Shown: positions 7,806-16,862, counted from the first letter of the stretch. The stretch: DNA of 33,050 nt from a virus (IMGVR_UViG_3300008120_000291:1-33050), one strand, 5' to 3'. Made by a program: numbers and translations. The notes: generated from the sequence alone by a model not told the origin.

Positions 7806-10800
7806 TTAAACCATTTGTTTTTTCAAGTTAAATAAATTACCTGTTGAATCAACAGTTGACCATAAATCAAGAAGATTTTGTTCGTTAGCAGGATTAATAG
7901 GGTCCTGTTTAACAAATGTGAAGTTTCTTGTTTTATTTTTATTGAATGTTATATACTTGTTATTTGGGAATTTAGATATAAAATATTGGTCATTAAAATT
8001 TTTAAAATTGTCTTCCAGTGTCTGTTTTGACTTTTCATATTTACTAAACCTTCCGTTTGGAATAACTGTTGTTTGATTTCCAAATTGAACGGCACTAGAT
8101 CCAGCACTTATACCTATGTTAGCAAACATAAAACTTCTATAATTAACGTAACTTAAAGATTCTGTAATTGTTGATGTAACTTCATCCATAAATTTGTTCC
8201 TGTCTTGTAATATTTCTTTACCAAAAAGTAAGAAAAATCTTACGTCTTGAGGTGCGGTTGATTCAATATATACATCGAAATCAAAATTGTCATTGTAAAT
8301 TTTATTAGGACCATTTGGGATTATTTGGTAGTTTTCATACTTCTCATTTAATTCATTTAAGTCTGTACCTATTTTTAATAAATCATCTTTCAATTCATCG
8401 TAAGTATTGGAGACACCAGCACTTGTTGGGTCTACCTCCGTTGTTCCTGAAATATCATATATAACAACGCCACCTCTTTTATTTTTATACCCATCAACTT
8501 CACTTAAAACAAAGTTTATTTGGTCTGAATTTTTTATAAAATTTAATTCTTCTTGTATTAATTTTGATGTGTTCTTTTCTAAAGATTGTAAATAAGCAGT
8601 TTTTCTGGCATCTACCATTTCTGTCAATTTCCTTTTAACTTTTCTTGTATCACTATTTGATGCAAACCCTTGGTTTGTAAGTTGAGCGATTAAAGGGCAT
8701 AAATCATTTTCAATATCTGTTTTTGTATTATTAAACAAAGCGTCGACTTTGGATTGATAATTTACAGGTTTGCCTAATATTTTAACTTCTTGTGGTGGAC
8801 CACCTAATAACCAATCAAACAAACCATCACTATAACTTCTTTGTGAAGTATATAAAATAAGTCCACCCCACAACAAGTCATTTTTTAAATCATTTAATGT
8901 TGTGTTTATATTGTTAATATAATTTTCGGTAGATGTAATCATATTGTTCATATTTTCTTTATAGTTAATTTGTCCAATAACTTGGGACGTATTAACATCA
9001 AAAGAAGATGTTGTGATAGTACCAACAGTTACACCTCCATCATTTACTGCCGGTCTTGTTAATGGAGGTACTCCTGATTCGTTTTTAATATCCTCAATTA
9101 TTTGTTTTTCAAACTCTGGATTTAATTGTTCGGTTTCTGTTGCCCTTTCATCGTAAACTTCAGTATTAGCATAATAATTGAAAGACAAAGAATTCTGAAG
9201 TTGAGCTACGGGCTCTTTCAGTCCATGACCACCAATAAACTTAATTTGCATCGTGATTGATGCTATCATAGGTTGAACACCTATACCCTCCGGGTTAAGG
9301 TCGTATACTGCATCCTCATATGTAATATCCAAACTTTCACACACGATTTTTGTATGGAAAAAGTCACCTATTCTTAAAATACAAATCGGTGGTGATCCGA
9401 AAGCACTATTATTAACGTCGTTATAGAGAAGTTGTGTCCCACCTTGTCCATTATCTACCGCAGTAGGTATAGTATCTCCAGGTCGCATACACTGTTGTAG
9501 GAATGTAAGTCGTGCATTTAAACCTTCAGGTGTTATTGAATGGAATACCGGATTAAAGTTTTTTATTCTACTCTTGATTCCATCGTAAATCATTGGGTCT
9601 TCTTCTCTTATCATTTCGAAGTAGTCACATTCACTTAAAAGTTTTCTCAACAATCTTTTTGTAATACCCTCTCTAAGACTATTAGTTAAAGTTTGTTTTT
9701 TAACTTGCCTTACCACTGGTGAGCTTTCTGATTGCGGCTGTGTATTATCGGTGTTGTCGTTATCCGCAGCTAATGGATTTGGTGTTTCTCCTTCAGGTTG
9801 TTCTGTAACGTCTGTTGTTGGTACCGATGGTGTGGTTGTTGGTGGAGGTGTTTGTTCTTTTACTCCAACTTTTACCCTTCTACACATCATACCTTGAACG
9901 GAGTATTTTAAAATTGTTGAGTTAGCAAAAGGTTTTGAACAATCAATATCTCTGTAACCCTCCTCATTAATCTCTAAATTTGAACCAGCACTTGATGTTG
10001 AAAACTCTAACAACTTTTTATCAACCATGTCTTTCATATTCAAATCACCTTCAGTAAAATCTGTAATCATCTTAATTACTGAATCAGTCCTTCTTTTTGA
10101 TAGTGAGTTATTATAACCACTAGTCCCACTATTGTTTGAGTTGGCTGAACCAATAACTTCTAAAACTATTTTATTTCCAGCATCACATAGAGTTAAAATT
10201 TTAGAAAGTAGTTCTTTAAATGTATCATACTCCTGTTGAGCAAAACTGAAAACATCATCTAATGATGATTTCCTTGTGTCTATATAATCAGCAAAAGAGA
10301 AATTAGAAGGTGCGTTTGTTACCAAATTACCATTATAAAAATAAAGTTTGTTTGCAAAACCACCTGGTGCTAAACCGGCAGAATCATAATCTGATTTAGC
10401 ATCAATTAATTCATCAAAATATTCTTCATATGACCCGTCAGTATCATTTGAACTTGGTTTTGCTTCTTGAAATAATAATTGTATGTTTTGGTATGATTCG
10501 GTTTTTAAATCTTCGGCAATTGTTGTTTCACTTTCCGATGATTGTGAACCTTCCTCCAAATTTACATTACTCTCAATAATTGTTTCTGATTGTGGTGTTT
10601 CGTTTGGTAATTCTTTAGCTACTTCTTGTAGTGTTTCATTAGACAATGTCGATACCACGTTATAAATGTCATTTAAACTGAATGAACCGTATTTTTTTAA
10701 TAGGTCGTATATGTCATACTCAGTACATCCCGCAATAAACGAATCGATAACTTTTGTCGCAACAGAAGTATTCTGCGATTCTAATTCTCTTTTTACTAAA

Positions 10801-13800
10801 AGGTTCATAATCGAAGGGTGGTCAACAACTATTTTCCATTTTATAGTACCACTTCTTTCTGTACTTTTATACGTATAAATTGGTTCTGGTCTACCTAAAA
10901 AAACATTCGCTTCCCAATCCGCTCGAGAATTCTCATCAAAACTCAAATCATATGGTGGAAACCACATAATTCTACCACCGTTTGGTCCAATTTCACATCC
11001 AGGTAAATCATCAACAGTGAACCCAGGTTTATTCGATGTTCTCCATGCTAAATTCTCCAAAGAAAACATATATTTTTTAACTCTACCGTTTTGTATGTTT
11101 GTAGAGTCAGGACCAGTCATTGGGGCAATATTAAGGTTGTAAGTGGAGTCAAGTACAGAATACGATGCTCCCCTTATGTTACCTTTATTATTTCTTAACT
11201 TACTTTTTTGTAAATTTTTGTAAGTGTAGTATGGTCTATCCTTAGTAAATAACCTACAATACTCAAACCCCTTTACGTCTGTTACAGGATTATCAGGGTC
11301 AGGTTGTACTGAAGTCGGTGTTACATATCTAAAGACTCTTGACCCTTTTGTCATTTCAATATAACCGTCATTGAAAACCTTAGATACTTGGTTAATTGCG
11401 TTTCCAACATGTTGTGCTTTGTTTGATGACCTACTACCCGCATCTATTAATTTTTGTGTTATATCTAAAATAGACCCGTCAGTTAACGTTAAATCTGAAG
11501 ATTTTGATTTATCAAATGTATTTTTAAGTATTTGGTCTAAACCACTATCTGTTGAATTGACCGCTTGGTTATTATAACCAACAGGTTGTCCAGGTTTAAT
11601 GTAAGTATTATTAGATGTTGTCCATGTGAAATTACCAATAAGAGTTCCACCACCAATAACCCCTTTAGTGTCTGAAGCACCATCAAAAAAGTTTCTACTA
11701 TTAATCCCAAAAAATCTATTGTTTACTGCGTTACCTTCATATTCTTTTCCAATTATACCATAATCAAAAACAGGTCCGATACTAGGTTGGTCACCCTTAC
11801 CTAATGGAATTTCATTTGACGGACTTACAGCCTCTCTTACAAAATTTTTAGTTTTTCCAACATAAAAATTAGGTTTAGGTGAAGAAAGGTTAGGACTCAA
11901 TAATGATTCAAAATTGTAATCAGGTCTATATTGATTGAAAAATAATTGGTCAAACAATAACGATCTAGTCGCTCTTGATGTATTTGCTAAAAATCTTTCA
12001 GACCCCGAATCAATATTTGCAGATAATATTTTATTCGTAAAATTACTAATCAAACTACCAACAGCACCAATTGGATTAGCTAATGTTTGACTTAAAAAGT
12101 TTTTATCAGGATAATCAAAGTATTCGCCAGGTATAATTGAATATGGTGAGTACAAACCTGATAATCTTGAGGTAAAACTAAGTACGTCTCCAACAATTGT
12201 TGATGGTTCAGTAATTGTATAATTTTTTTGTATAAGTGGTACGTTGTTTGACGCAACACCCAATATTTCGAACGGATCTATCGACGGATTACCTCCTATC
12301 CCACCAGAATTAGGCGTTACAGATGAGTTAGATAATATTGTCCTACCTAAAGTTTGTTGGTATAATTCTGTAGCAACTCTTGAACGAAACTCCTCTTGTA
12401 ATTTTTTAGCCGCAATTTTAGCTAAATTAGAATCATTACTTAATGACCCTTCACTGCCGTTAGGATTATCACTTGTTAGTATAGAAAACGGACTATATGA
12501 TGACGCAACAAACGAAAAAGTCGTGTCACTGTTAGCATATGGTCTATTTAATGTGTCAGGAAAAAACTCATCAATTACTAATGGTTCATAAGTACCTTCC
12601 CCTGTATTATATAAGTTCTTTATATAGTTATATTGAATTGACTGTTCTGTAGTCTTGTTCGGGGCGGATGCGGTAAAATCATATTCACCCTTATTTGCCT
12701 GAGTTTGAAAATTAAGATTTGGGTTTATCATCGTCCCGAATCCATTTGGTTGGTCTTCAGGTCCAAACACATTAGCCAAATAGGATATTATTTGTGATTG
12801 CTCTGTTGTTAAATTTGGAGATGATGAACCGTAACTATATGGTCCAGAATTTGGTTTAGTCTGTTGGTTGATGTTTGGATTAACTTGCCCTCTAAAACCA
12901 CCTTCAGGTCCGAAGAAGTTTGTTGTATATGCGTTTACTCTAGATTGGTCAGATGTAATATTAGGACCATTAGAAACATAATCGTAATCACCTTGGTTAG
13001 ACCCGAGTGTGACTGTTGGAAACAACACCGAGTTTCCGTAACCTAGTTGATTATTACTAGGTGTAAATTTATTAAGGACCCTTAATAAAATTTCTAATCT
13101 ATCTCCCTCTAACTCTAATGGGCTTGAAATAGCATCTGAAGGTCCGTAATTACCCTCATTTGCGTTGGTTTGTTTGTTTATATTAGGATTAATTGTCTGT
13201 TGGCTTTGTTGTCCTTCAGGTCCATATTGATTTATTACTATTTGTTCTTCTTTGAGTGTTCTTCCCCTTTTTTCTAATTCACTACCAATAGTGTCTATAA
13301 AATCATAATGACCTTCATTCGCCTTTGTTTGTTTGTTAACATTAGGAGTAACAGTACTTCTACTATCATTTCCATCAGGACCGTATTGGTTGATAATTAT
13401 AAGTTCATTTTCCTTTTGTACACCAAAAGTTTCTAATAAACTACCTTGTGTATTTATATAACCATAAACTCCTTTATTAGATGTTGAGTTAAGGTTTTTG
13501 TTAATATCTATTGTATTACCAAATGAATTTGAAAAGTCGGTAGGGCCATAAATGTTTTGTACGTACAACAATTTCTCAGTTGCATCACCTACATTTTCAA
13601 GTTCTGACCCAATTGTGTTTTGAAAACCGTAACTACCTAAATTACTTTTATTATTTTTATTAATATTAATAATGATTGTATCACCAAAACCACCGTTAGG
13701 ATTAAACTTATTTTGTTTAATTAATCTTTCTTCTTGAATTTTTTGTTCGACTGTAACATCAGGTAAATTGTTAACAGAATAATCTACCAAGGTAACTTCG

Positions 13801-13919
13801 GATGCTACTTTTAATACATCGAAACTAAACGAACCGTCGACCTTATAAGGCTCGAGGTTACGAACTTGTAGTTTTTTTCTGAAGTTTTCAGTCGAATTAA
13901 ATGAAAGTGGACTATTCAT
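7806..13919 (-). CDS. Giant baseplate protein with N-terminal repeats and OmpA-like domain (2037 aa)
   Basis: Domains in order: residues 71-435 carry seven degenerate repeats of 49-55 residues built around YGPEG, NPNINKQT and AN-x-G-x-Y. Residues about 930-1070 include WFPPYDLSFDEN, GRPEPIYTYK and RSGTIKWKIVVDHPS, a pattern resembling phage tail/baseplate beta domains that cap or start the tail tube. Residues about 1215-1290 match the OmpA C-terminal peptidoglycan-binding fold (IVLEVIGSA, then NNSLSKRRTDSV). A Pro/Thr/Glu-rich linker follows, and a long C-terminal part has a second beta/alpha region. It lies between tape measure and LysM/gp53-like genes, where T4-like phages keep baseplate genes. 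Baseplate identity is inferred from position and the middle domain. The size suggests several baseplate functions fused in one chain. Confidence 0.6.
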   Translation of the reverse strand: MNSPLSFNSTENFRKKLQVRNLEPYKVDGSFSFDVLKVASEVTLVDYSVNNLPDVTVEQKIQEERLIKQNKFNPNGGFGDTIIININKNNKSNLGSYGFQNTIGSELENVGDATEKLLYVQNIYGPTDFSNSFGNTIDINKNLNSTSNKGVYGYINTQGSLLETFGVQKENELIIINQYGPDGNDSRSTVTPNVNKQTKANEGHYDFIDTIGSELEKRGRTLKEEQIVINQYGPEGQQSQQTINPNINKQTNANEGNYGPSDAISSPLELEGDRLEILLRVLNKFTPSNNQLGYGNSVLFPTVTLGSNQGDYDYVSNGPNITSDQSRVNAYTTNFFGPEGGFRGQVNPNINQQTKPNSGPYSYGSSSPNLTTEQSQIISYLANVFGPEDQPNGFGTMINPNLNFQTQANKGEYDFTASAPNKTTEQSIQYNYIKNLYNTGEGTYEPLVIDEFFPDTLNRPYANSDTTFSFVASSYSPFSILTSDNPNGSEGSLSNDSNLAKIAAKKLQEEFRSRVATELYQQTLGRTILSNSSVTPNSGGIGGNPSIDPFEILGVASNNVPLIQKNYTITEPSTIVGDVLSFTSRLSGLYSPYSIIPGEYFDYPDKNFLSQTLANPIGAVGSLISNFTNKILSANIDSGSERFLANTSRATRSLLFDQLFFNQYRPDYNFESLLSPNLSSPKPNFYVGKTKNFVREAVSPSNEIPLGKGDQPSIGPVFDYGIIGKEYEGNAVNNRFFGINSRNFFDGASDTKGVIGGGTLIGNFTWTTSNNTYIKPGQPVGYNNQAVNSTDSGLDQILKNTFDKSKSSDLTLTDGSILDITQKLIDAGSRSSNKAQHVGNAINQVSKVFNDGYIEMTKGSRVFRYVTPTSVQPDPDNPVTDVKGFEYCRLFTKDRPYYTYKNLQKSKLRNNKGNIRGASYSVLDSTYNLNIAPMTGPDSTNIQNGRVKKYMFSLENLAWRTSNKPGFTVDDLPGCEIGPNGGRIMWFPPYDLSFDENSRADWEANVFLGRPEPIYTYKSTERSGTIKWKIVVDHPSIMNLLVKRELESQNTSVATKVIDSFIAGCTEYDIYDLLKKYGSFSLNDIYNVVSTLSNETLQEVAKELPNETPQSETIIESNVNLEEGSQSSESETTIAEDLKTESYQNIQLLFQEAKPSSNDTDGSYEEYFDELIDAKSDYDSAGLAPGGFANKLYFYNGNLVTNAPSNFSFADYIDTRKSSLDDVFSFAQQEYDTFKELLSKILTLCDAGNKIVLEVIGSANSNNSGTSGYNNSLSKRRTDSVIKMITDFTEGDLNMKDMVDKKLLEFSTSSAGSNLEINEEGYRDIDCSKPFANSTILKYSVQGMMCRRVKVGVKEQTPPPTTTPSVPTTDVTEQPEGETPNPLAADNDNTDNTQPQSESSPVVRQVKKQTLTNSLREGITKRLLRKLLSECDYFEMIREEDPMIYDGIKSRIKNFNPVFHSITPEGLNARLTFLQQCMRPGDTIPTAVDNGQGGTQLLYNDVNNSAFGSPPICILRIGDFFHTKIVCESLDITYEDAVYDLNPEGIGVQPMIASITMQIKFIGGHGLKEPVAQLQNSLSFNYYANTEVYDERATETEQLNPEFEKQIIEDIKNESGVPPLTRPAVNDGGVTVGTITTSSFDVNTSQVIGQINYKENMNNMITSTENYINNINTTLNDLKNDLLWGGLILYTSQRSYSDGLFDWLLGGPPQEVKILGKPVNYQSKVDALFNNTKTDIENDLCPLIAQLTNQGFASNSDTRKVKRKLTEMVDARKTAYLQSLEKNTSKLIQEELNFIKNSDQINFVLSEVDGYKNKRGGVVIYDISGTTEVDPTSAGVSNTYDELKDDLLKIGTDLNELNEKYENYQIIPNGPNKIYNDNFDFDVYIESTAPQDVRFFLLFGKEILQDRNKFMDEVTSTITESLSYVNYRSFMFANIGISAGSSAVQFGNQTTVIPNGRFSKYEKSKQTLEDNFKNFNDQYFISKFPNNKYITFNKNKTRNFTFVKQDPINPANEQNLLDLWSTVDSTGNLFNLKKQMV
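10066..10180 (-). other. OmpA-like peptidoglycan-binding core within the 2037-aa protein
   Basis: Residues about 1246-1284 read as a beta strand (KIVLEVIGSANS), a Gly/Ser/Asn loop, then NNSLSKRRTDSVIKM. OmpA-family C-terminal domains have the pattern strand-G-x-(T/A)-D, loop, N-x-x-LS-x-x-RA-x-x-V. The Asn, Leu-Ser, Arg and Val positions are kept. The usual Asp after the glycine is not obvious, so binding may be altered. Confidence 0.55.
12615..13709 (-). repeat. Seven degenerate ~52-residue repeats at the N-terminus of the 2037-aa protein
   Basis: Protein-level repeats at residues 71-122, 123-177, 178-230, 231-283, 284-334, 335-383 and 384-435. Each begins near a (Y/F)GP(E/D)G turn, continues with (I/V)NPN-x-N-x-QT and AN-x-G-x-Y, and ends with a helix such as IGSELE or TTEQS. 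Repeats 3 and 4 are the most alike. The DNA copies have diverged, so this is an old duplication series. Confidence 0.8.
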
Positions 13920-13932
13920 CTATTGTTTTTCT

Positions 13933-13940
13933 AATAAATA
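13933..13940 (-). promoter_or_regulatory. Weak TATTTATT variant of the start-proximal motif
   Basis: On the minus strand TATTTATT lies 13 bases before the start of the 2037-residue gene, one base from the TATTTATA motif found before other genes. It may be a weak promoter or chance in A/T-rich spacer. Confidence 0.25.
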
Positions 13941-13956
13941 GATTGAATACTATTTT

Positions 13957-15870
13957 TTATGATTCGAATCGGGATTTTGACTTGGATAACAAATTTCTTT
14001 GACTGAATATTTCCATCACTTTGTCTTTAAGATTTCTTTGAAATTCTGCATCTCTACTCAACATGTCTGCTATCGGACCTGATGTTAACCCTTTAACATT
14101 CAAATCAACACTAATATTGAAATTATTATCTATGGTTTGTTTTGTATTTTGTGTGGTTTCAGATTTTGTTACTATTTCTTGTGGTGGAATTGGTCTTAAG
14201 GTTGGTTCTTTAATTTCTAAAGTTGGTATATTATCACTTAAATTTTGTGATTGCATATACACGTCTTTTAGTAATCCTATTTTTTTATCTAAATCAGGGG
14301 CAAACATCGCTTGGTCATCTTCAATAAAATCAAACATTTGACCCTTTCCTAAAGATAAAACTTTTTTACCCTCACCAAAAAATGCGTCATCTACCCTATC
14401 AAACTTAATATCCTTATCACTATCACTGTACATTTCAGCTCTTGAAGGTTCTGTTGACGCGTCTTTTATAAGTTGTTTTTGTCTCGCTATTGCAGTGTTT
14501 ATATCATTTATTTCAGATTTAGCACCAGCTACGAAGACATCAGCTCTGTCCTGTGTAGGTTTCATTAATTGTTCTGAAGTTCCATACACTTCTTTGATTC
14601 TATTGGTTTTTTCAGTATCACTTAAACCCCTAAGCAGAGTATCTCTAATGATTCTCATGTCTTTCTGTTGGGTTTCCTCAACAGTTAATGATTGTTCAGC
14701 TAACTGACGGTCAGTAAGATTTGCCTTTTTTTGGTATTCTTCTAAGGCTGCTTGAAGAGCTTTCGGGTTATCACCTATCGATTTTACTAAATCAGTTGTT
14801 TCAAATCCAGGAATTCTTAATTCTAACTTCCCTCCTTCACCAATTTCAGTTAAAGATTTTACTAAGTTCATTGACTCTTGTGGTATACCTGAAATGTCAA
14901 CTCCTTGTGCCAACATTTTGTCACTAATGAATTTTTGTTTTGCCGCCTCTCTACCAATTTGAATGAACTTTTTGTAGTCCCCATTTATTGCTTCAACAGA
15001 TGCCTTTAATCTATCTCTTTGTAGTGCATCTATCGTTATTTCACCTGTTGCATCATTTACCTTAAATGCTGATTGTGCGAGATTAATAAATGAATCTTGT
15101 AGTTTCCCTACATCGTTTCTTCCAGCATTTAAAAGTTGTGTAAAATTCGTTAAGTCTGAACCAAATCCACCAATCATACTAAGTGTTTGCGACATTTGAA
15201 TGGCCTTTTCAGGGTCCAACAAATCATCCATAGTCTGTTCACTAACTATATCCCCTAACTCAACATTCAAAGACTGAGCCTTTGCTGTCATTTGTGTTAG
15301 ACCATCAACTCCACCTTTAAATGCATAAGCGTCAACTAATTGTAAATTCTTATTAACACCCTCTAATAATTTTGCTGCGTCAAGTCCAGACTGTCTTGCT
15401 ATTTTTGCAATCTCTGCCATTTTTTCAGCACTTTTTGTTTGGGATTTGAGTAATCGAACAAATGAACCTTCTAATTTACCCATTTCTTTTGATGCAATAC
15501 CTGTCGTTTTTGAAAGAGCGACCATTTGTTTTGTCGCCTCTATTGAAGGTAAAGTCATTTTACCCATGTCTGAGTTAAGATTTTCTACGACATCCGTCAA
15601 ATCTGTAAATGATCCGCCAAATTTTACAGTTTCATTGTAAGAACTAATTAAACTATTTCTAAGTTTTTCTGTACCAACAACCATTCCTGATGTGATTGTT
15701 CTATTCAACTTTTTGGTACTGTCTTCCATTGCGGTAAGACTGTTCAGTGTTGTTTCAACTGCATTTGTAACCCCTTTCTTAAAAGCCCCTTCAAGGTTTT
15801 TTATAACATCACCATAACCGGTACCGGCCTGGTCAAATTCATCTAAAATAGTGTCAGCAAAAAGTAACAT
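13957..15870 (-). CDS. Tape measure protein candidate, gp29-like (637 aa)
   Basis: A long, mostly alpha-helical protein rich in Lys, Ala, Leu, Gln and Ser, with coiled-coil-like stretches and no membrane segment that I can see. It opens with MLLFADTILDEFDQAG and contains MGKLEGSFVRLLKSQTKSAEKM and many Gln/Lys helices. It ends in a short beta-type segment (NNFNISVDLNVKGL) and a helix, a tail found in many tape measure proteins. T4 gp29 is 590 residues, so the length fits. Its place is also right: after the tube and the gp26/gp51-like pair and before baseplate genes. Tape measure proteins set tail length and fill the tube lumen. No enzyme motif was seen. The call rests on composition, length and position rather than a diagnostic motif. 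Confidence 0.6.
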   Translation of the reverse strand: MLLFADTILDEFDQAGTGYGDVIKNLEGAFKKGVTNAVETTLNSLTAMEDSTKKLNRTITSGMVVGTEKLRNSLISSYNETVKFGGSFTDLTDVVENLNSDMGKMTLPSIEATKQMVALSKTTGIASKEMGKLEGSFVRLLKSQTKSAEKMAEIAKIARQSGLDAAKLLEGVNKNLQLVDAYAFKGGVDGLTQMTAKAQSLNVELGDIVSEQTMDDLLDPEKAIQMSQTLSMIGGFGSDLTNFTQLLNAGRNDVGKLQDSFINLAQSAFKVNDATGEITIDALQRDRLKASVEAINGDYKKFIQIGREAAKQKFISDKMLAQGVDISGIPQESMNLVKSLTEIGEGGKLELRIPGFETTDLVKSIGDNPKALQAALEEYQKKANLTDRQLAEQSLTVEETQQKDMRIIRDTLLRGLSDTEKTNRIKEVYGTSEQLMKPTQDRADVFVAGAKSEINDINTAIARQKQLIKDASTEPSRAEMYSDSDKDIKFDRVDDAFFGEGKKVLSLGKGQMFDFIEDDQAMFAPDLDKKIGLLKDVYMQSQNLSDNIPTLEIKEPTLRPIPPQEIVTKSETTQNTKQTIDNNFNISVDLNVKGLTSGPIADMLSRDAEFQRNLKDKVMEIFSQRNLLSKSKSRFES

Positions 15871-15884
15871 GGATTAATTTTATA

Positions 15885-15892
15885 TATAAATA
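15885..15892 (-). promoter_or_regulatory. TATTTATA motif, candidate promoter for tape measure gene
   Basis: On the minus strand this reads GTATTTATATATAAAATT, 14 bases before the ATG at 15870, directly after the stop codon of the small gp51-like frame. It is nearly identical to the motif before the genes starting at 1067 and 17372. Confidence 0.45.
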
Positions 15893-15899
15893 CGCAAAA

Positions 15900-16070
15900 C
15901 TATTTTTTATTGAACTCTTCAATTAGTTTGTTTACGAAGTATTTTCTTTCGTAAGTTGGTACTTTAAGTAAGTCTTGATATGAGAAATGACCGTATTTTA
16001 TTAGATAATAAAACTCATCTAATAAATTAATTTTATGATTGGAAGAAAGGCCGAAAAAATTCAACCCCAA
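15900..16070 (-). CDS. Small gp51-like / tail-chaperone-like frame lacking an ATG
   Basis: A short frame between the gp26-like and tape measure genes, ending in TAG at 15900-15902. Its clear protein part reads LLDEFYYLIKYGHFSYQDLL and then VPTYERKYFVNKLIEEFNKK. The pattern Tyr-Gly-x-Phe-(S/T)-Tyr...P-x-x-x-R...Leu-x-x-E resembles small hub-assembly (gp51-type) proteins and the T part of GT tail chaperones. There is no ATG in this frame. It is open back to 16085 and overlaps the end of the gp26-like gene in the +1 frame. The coordinates use the first TTG as a nominal start, but +1 frameshifting from the upstream gene would explain it equally well and give a 296-residue fusion. Confidence 0.55.
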   Translation of the reverse strand: MGLNFFGLSSNHKINLLDEFYYLIKYGHFSYQDLLKVPTYERKYFVNKLIEEFNKK

Positions 16071-16791
16071 AGGACAGATTAACTGTTACCTTTTCTCCTG
16101 ACGGGGCTGTAATATATCTTGTTAAATCTAATTGTGGTTCACACTCTTTAATAAATTTTTTAAGGTCTTTAGAGTCTGAAATTGGCATGTTTAAAATAAA
16201 TTCAGATATTTTAGACTTGTCTGTGTTCCCGTCAATTTCAACTATATGTTTTTCTAATCTTTTAGTCACTACAGGTGCAACCATATTTTGTGGGTAACTA
16301 TCAGACAAACTATCTATTTCTTTTTCGTCTTTTAAATTTAATAACCTAAATTTTACATTCTTTTTAGTCTTAGGTAATTGGAAAGTAAAGAAACCATCTT
16401 CATTAGGTTCGTGTATTGCTTTTTTAACATTTAATTCTTCTAACTGTAAAGTAATATCGAATTTTTTATTTGTTGCAGGATCGGTAACAGAAAAATTATA
16501 TTCAGATCCAAATGAAGTATTCCTCAAAAATATCAAAATAGCCTGAACATCAACGTTCAATAACTGATTAACATCAAATCCCGGTTCATAGATTTTATTT
16601 TTTAATAAACTGTAAACAATACCATCTGAACTAATATTTGGTGACATCAACATGTTTTCATCGTTGGCCGTCAAATACCCAACTTTTAGAGATTCTTTTT
16701 TTGGTCTATAAAATAAACCTTTAGTTGGTAACTTCACAACATCGTGAGGTAAGTTGAAGTCCATTTGACCGTAAGATTCTGCACTATTCAT
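16033..16791 (-). CDS. Baseplate hub / tail assembly protein, gp26-like (252 aa)
   Basis: The N-terminal part has the pattern LPTKGLFYRP...GYLTANDENML, where KGLFY and a Thr-Ala-x-(D/E)-E-x-x-L segment are typical of T4 gp26-type baseplate proteins. The C-terminus ends in SFGVEFFRPFFQS, matching the aromatic Phe-Phe-x-Pro ending of that family. Its length is close to the 208 residues of T4 gp26. In T4 gp26 is needed for hub assembly and may act as a chaperone. Here it follows the tail tube gene, separated by a terminator, and overlaps a gp51-like frame just before the tape measure gene, the position of G/GT chaperones in other tailed phages. An assembly role is therefore likely. Confidence 0.65.
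   Translation of the reverse strand: MNSAESYGQMDFNLPHDVVKLPTKGLFYRPKKESLKVGYLTANDENMLMSPNISSDGIVYSLLKNKIYEPGFDVNQLLNVDVQAILIFLRNTSFGSEYNFSVTDPATNKKFDITLQLEELNVKKAIHEPNEDGFFTFQLPKTKKNVKFRLLNLKDEKEIDSLSDSYPQNMVAPVVTKRLEKHIVEIDGNTDKSKISEFILNMPISDSKDLKKFIKECEPQLDLTRYITAPSGEKVTVNLSFGVEFFRPFFQS
16051..16059 (-). other. Possible +1 frameshift site (TTT TTT CGG)
   Basis: Within the last codons of the gp26-like gene, two Phe codons TTT TTT are followed by CGG, likely a rare Arg codon in so A/T-rich a genome. A Phe tRNA slipping forward one base from TTT would re-pair with TTC, after which the gp51-like frame continues as GGC CTT. A 2-base backward slip on the T run would give the same frame. This is proposed from sequence only. 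Confidence 0.35.
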
Positions 16792-16837
16792 AATATTTTT
16801 ATTTTAAATATACTTTACAACATATTTTTGTAAACAA

Positions 16838-16862
16838 AAAACCCACCTTGTGAGTGGGTTTT
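16838..16862 (-). terminator. Rho-independent terminator between tail tube and gp26-like genes
   Basis: A 9-bp stem (AAAACCCAC with GTGGGTTTT on the minus strand) and 7-base loop lie about 20 bases past the tail tube stop codon. On the minus strand it is followed by TTTTTTG. It would end transcripts of the highly expressed tube gene before the lower-expressed assembly gene, though the A/T-rich stem ends also make it partly bidirectional. Confidence 0.85.

Noticed and set aside
12244-12591. 115-residue plus-strand frame opposite the 2037-residue gene
   Set aside because: Antisense of a well-supported coding region, no recognisable protein features.
13957-13972. Palindrome GATTCGAATC at the tape measure stop
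   Set aside because: No loop or T-run, and it is part of the last codons; not a convincing terminator or operator.
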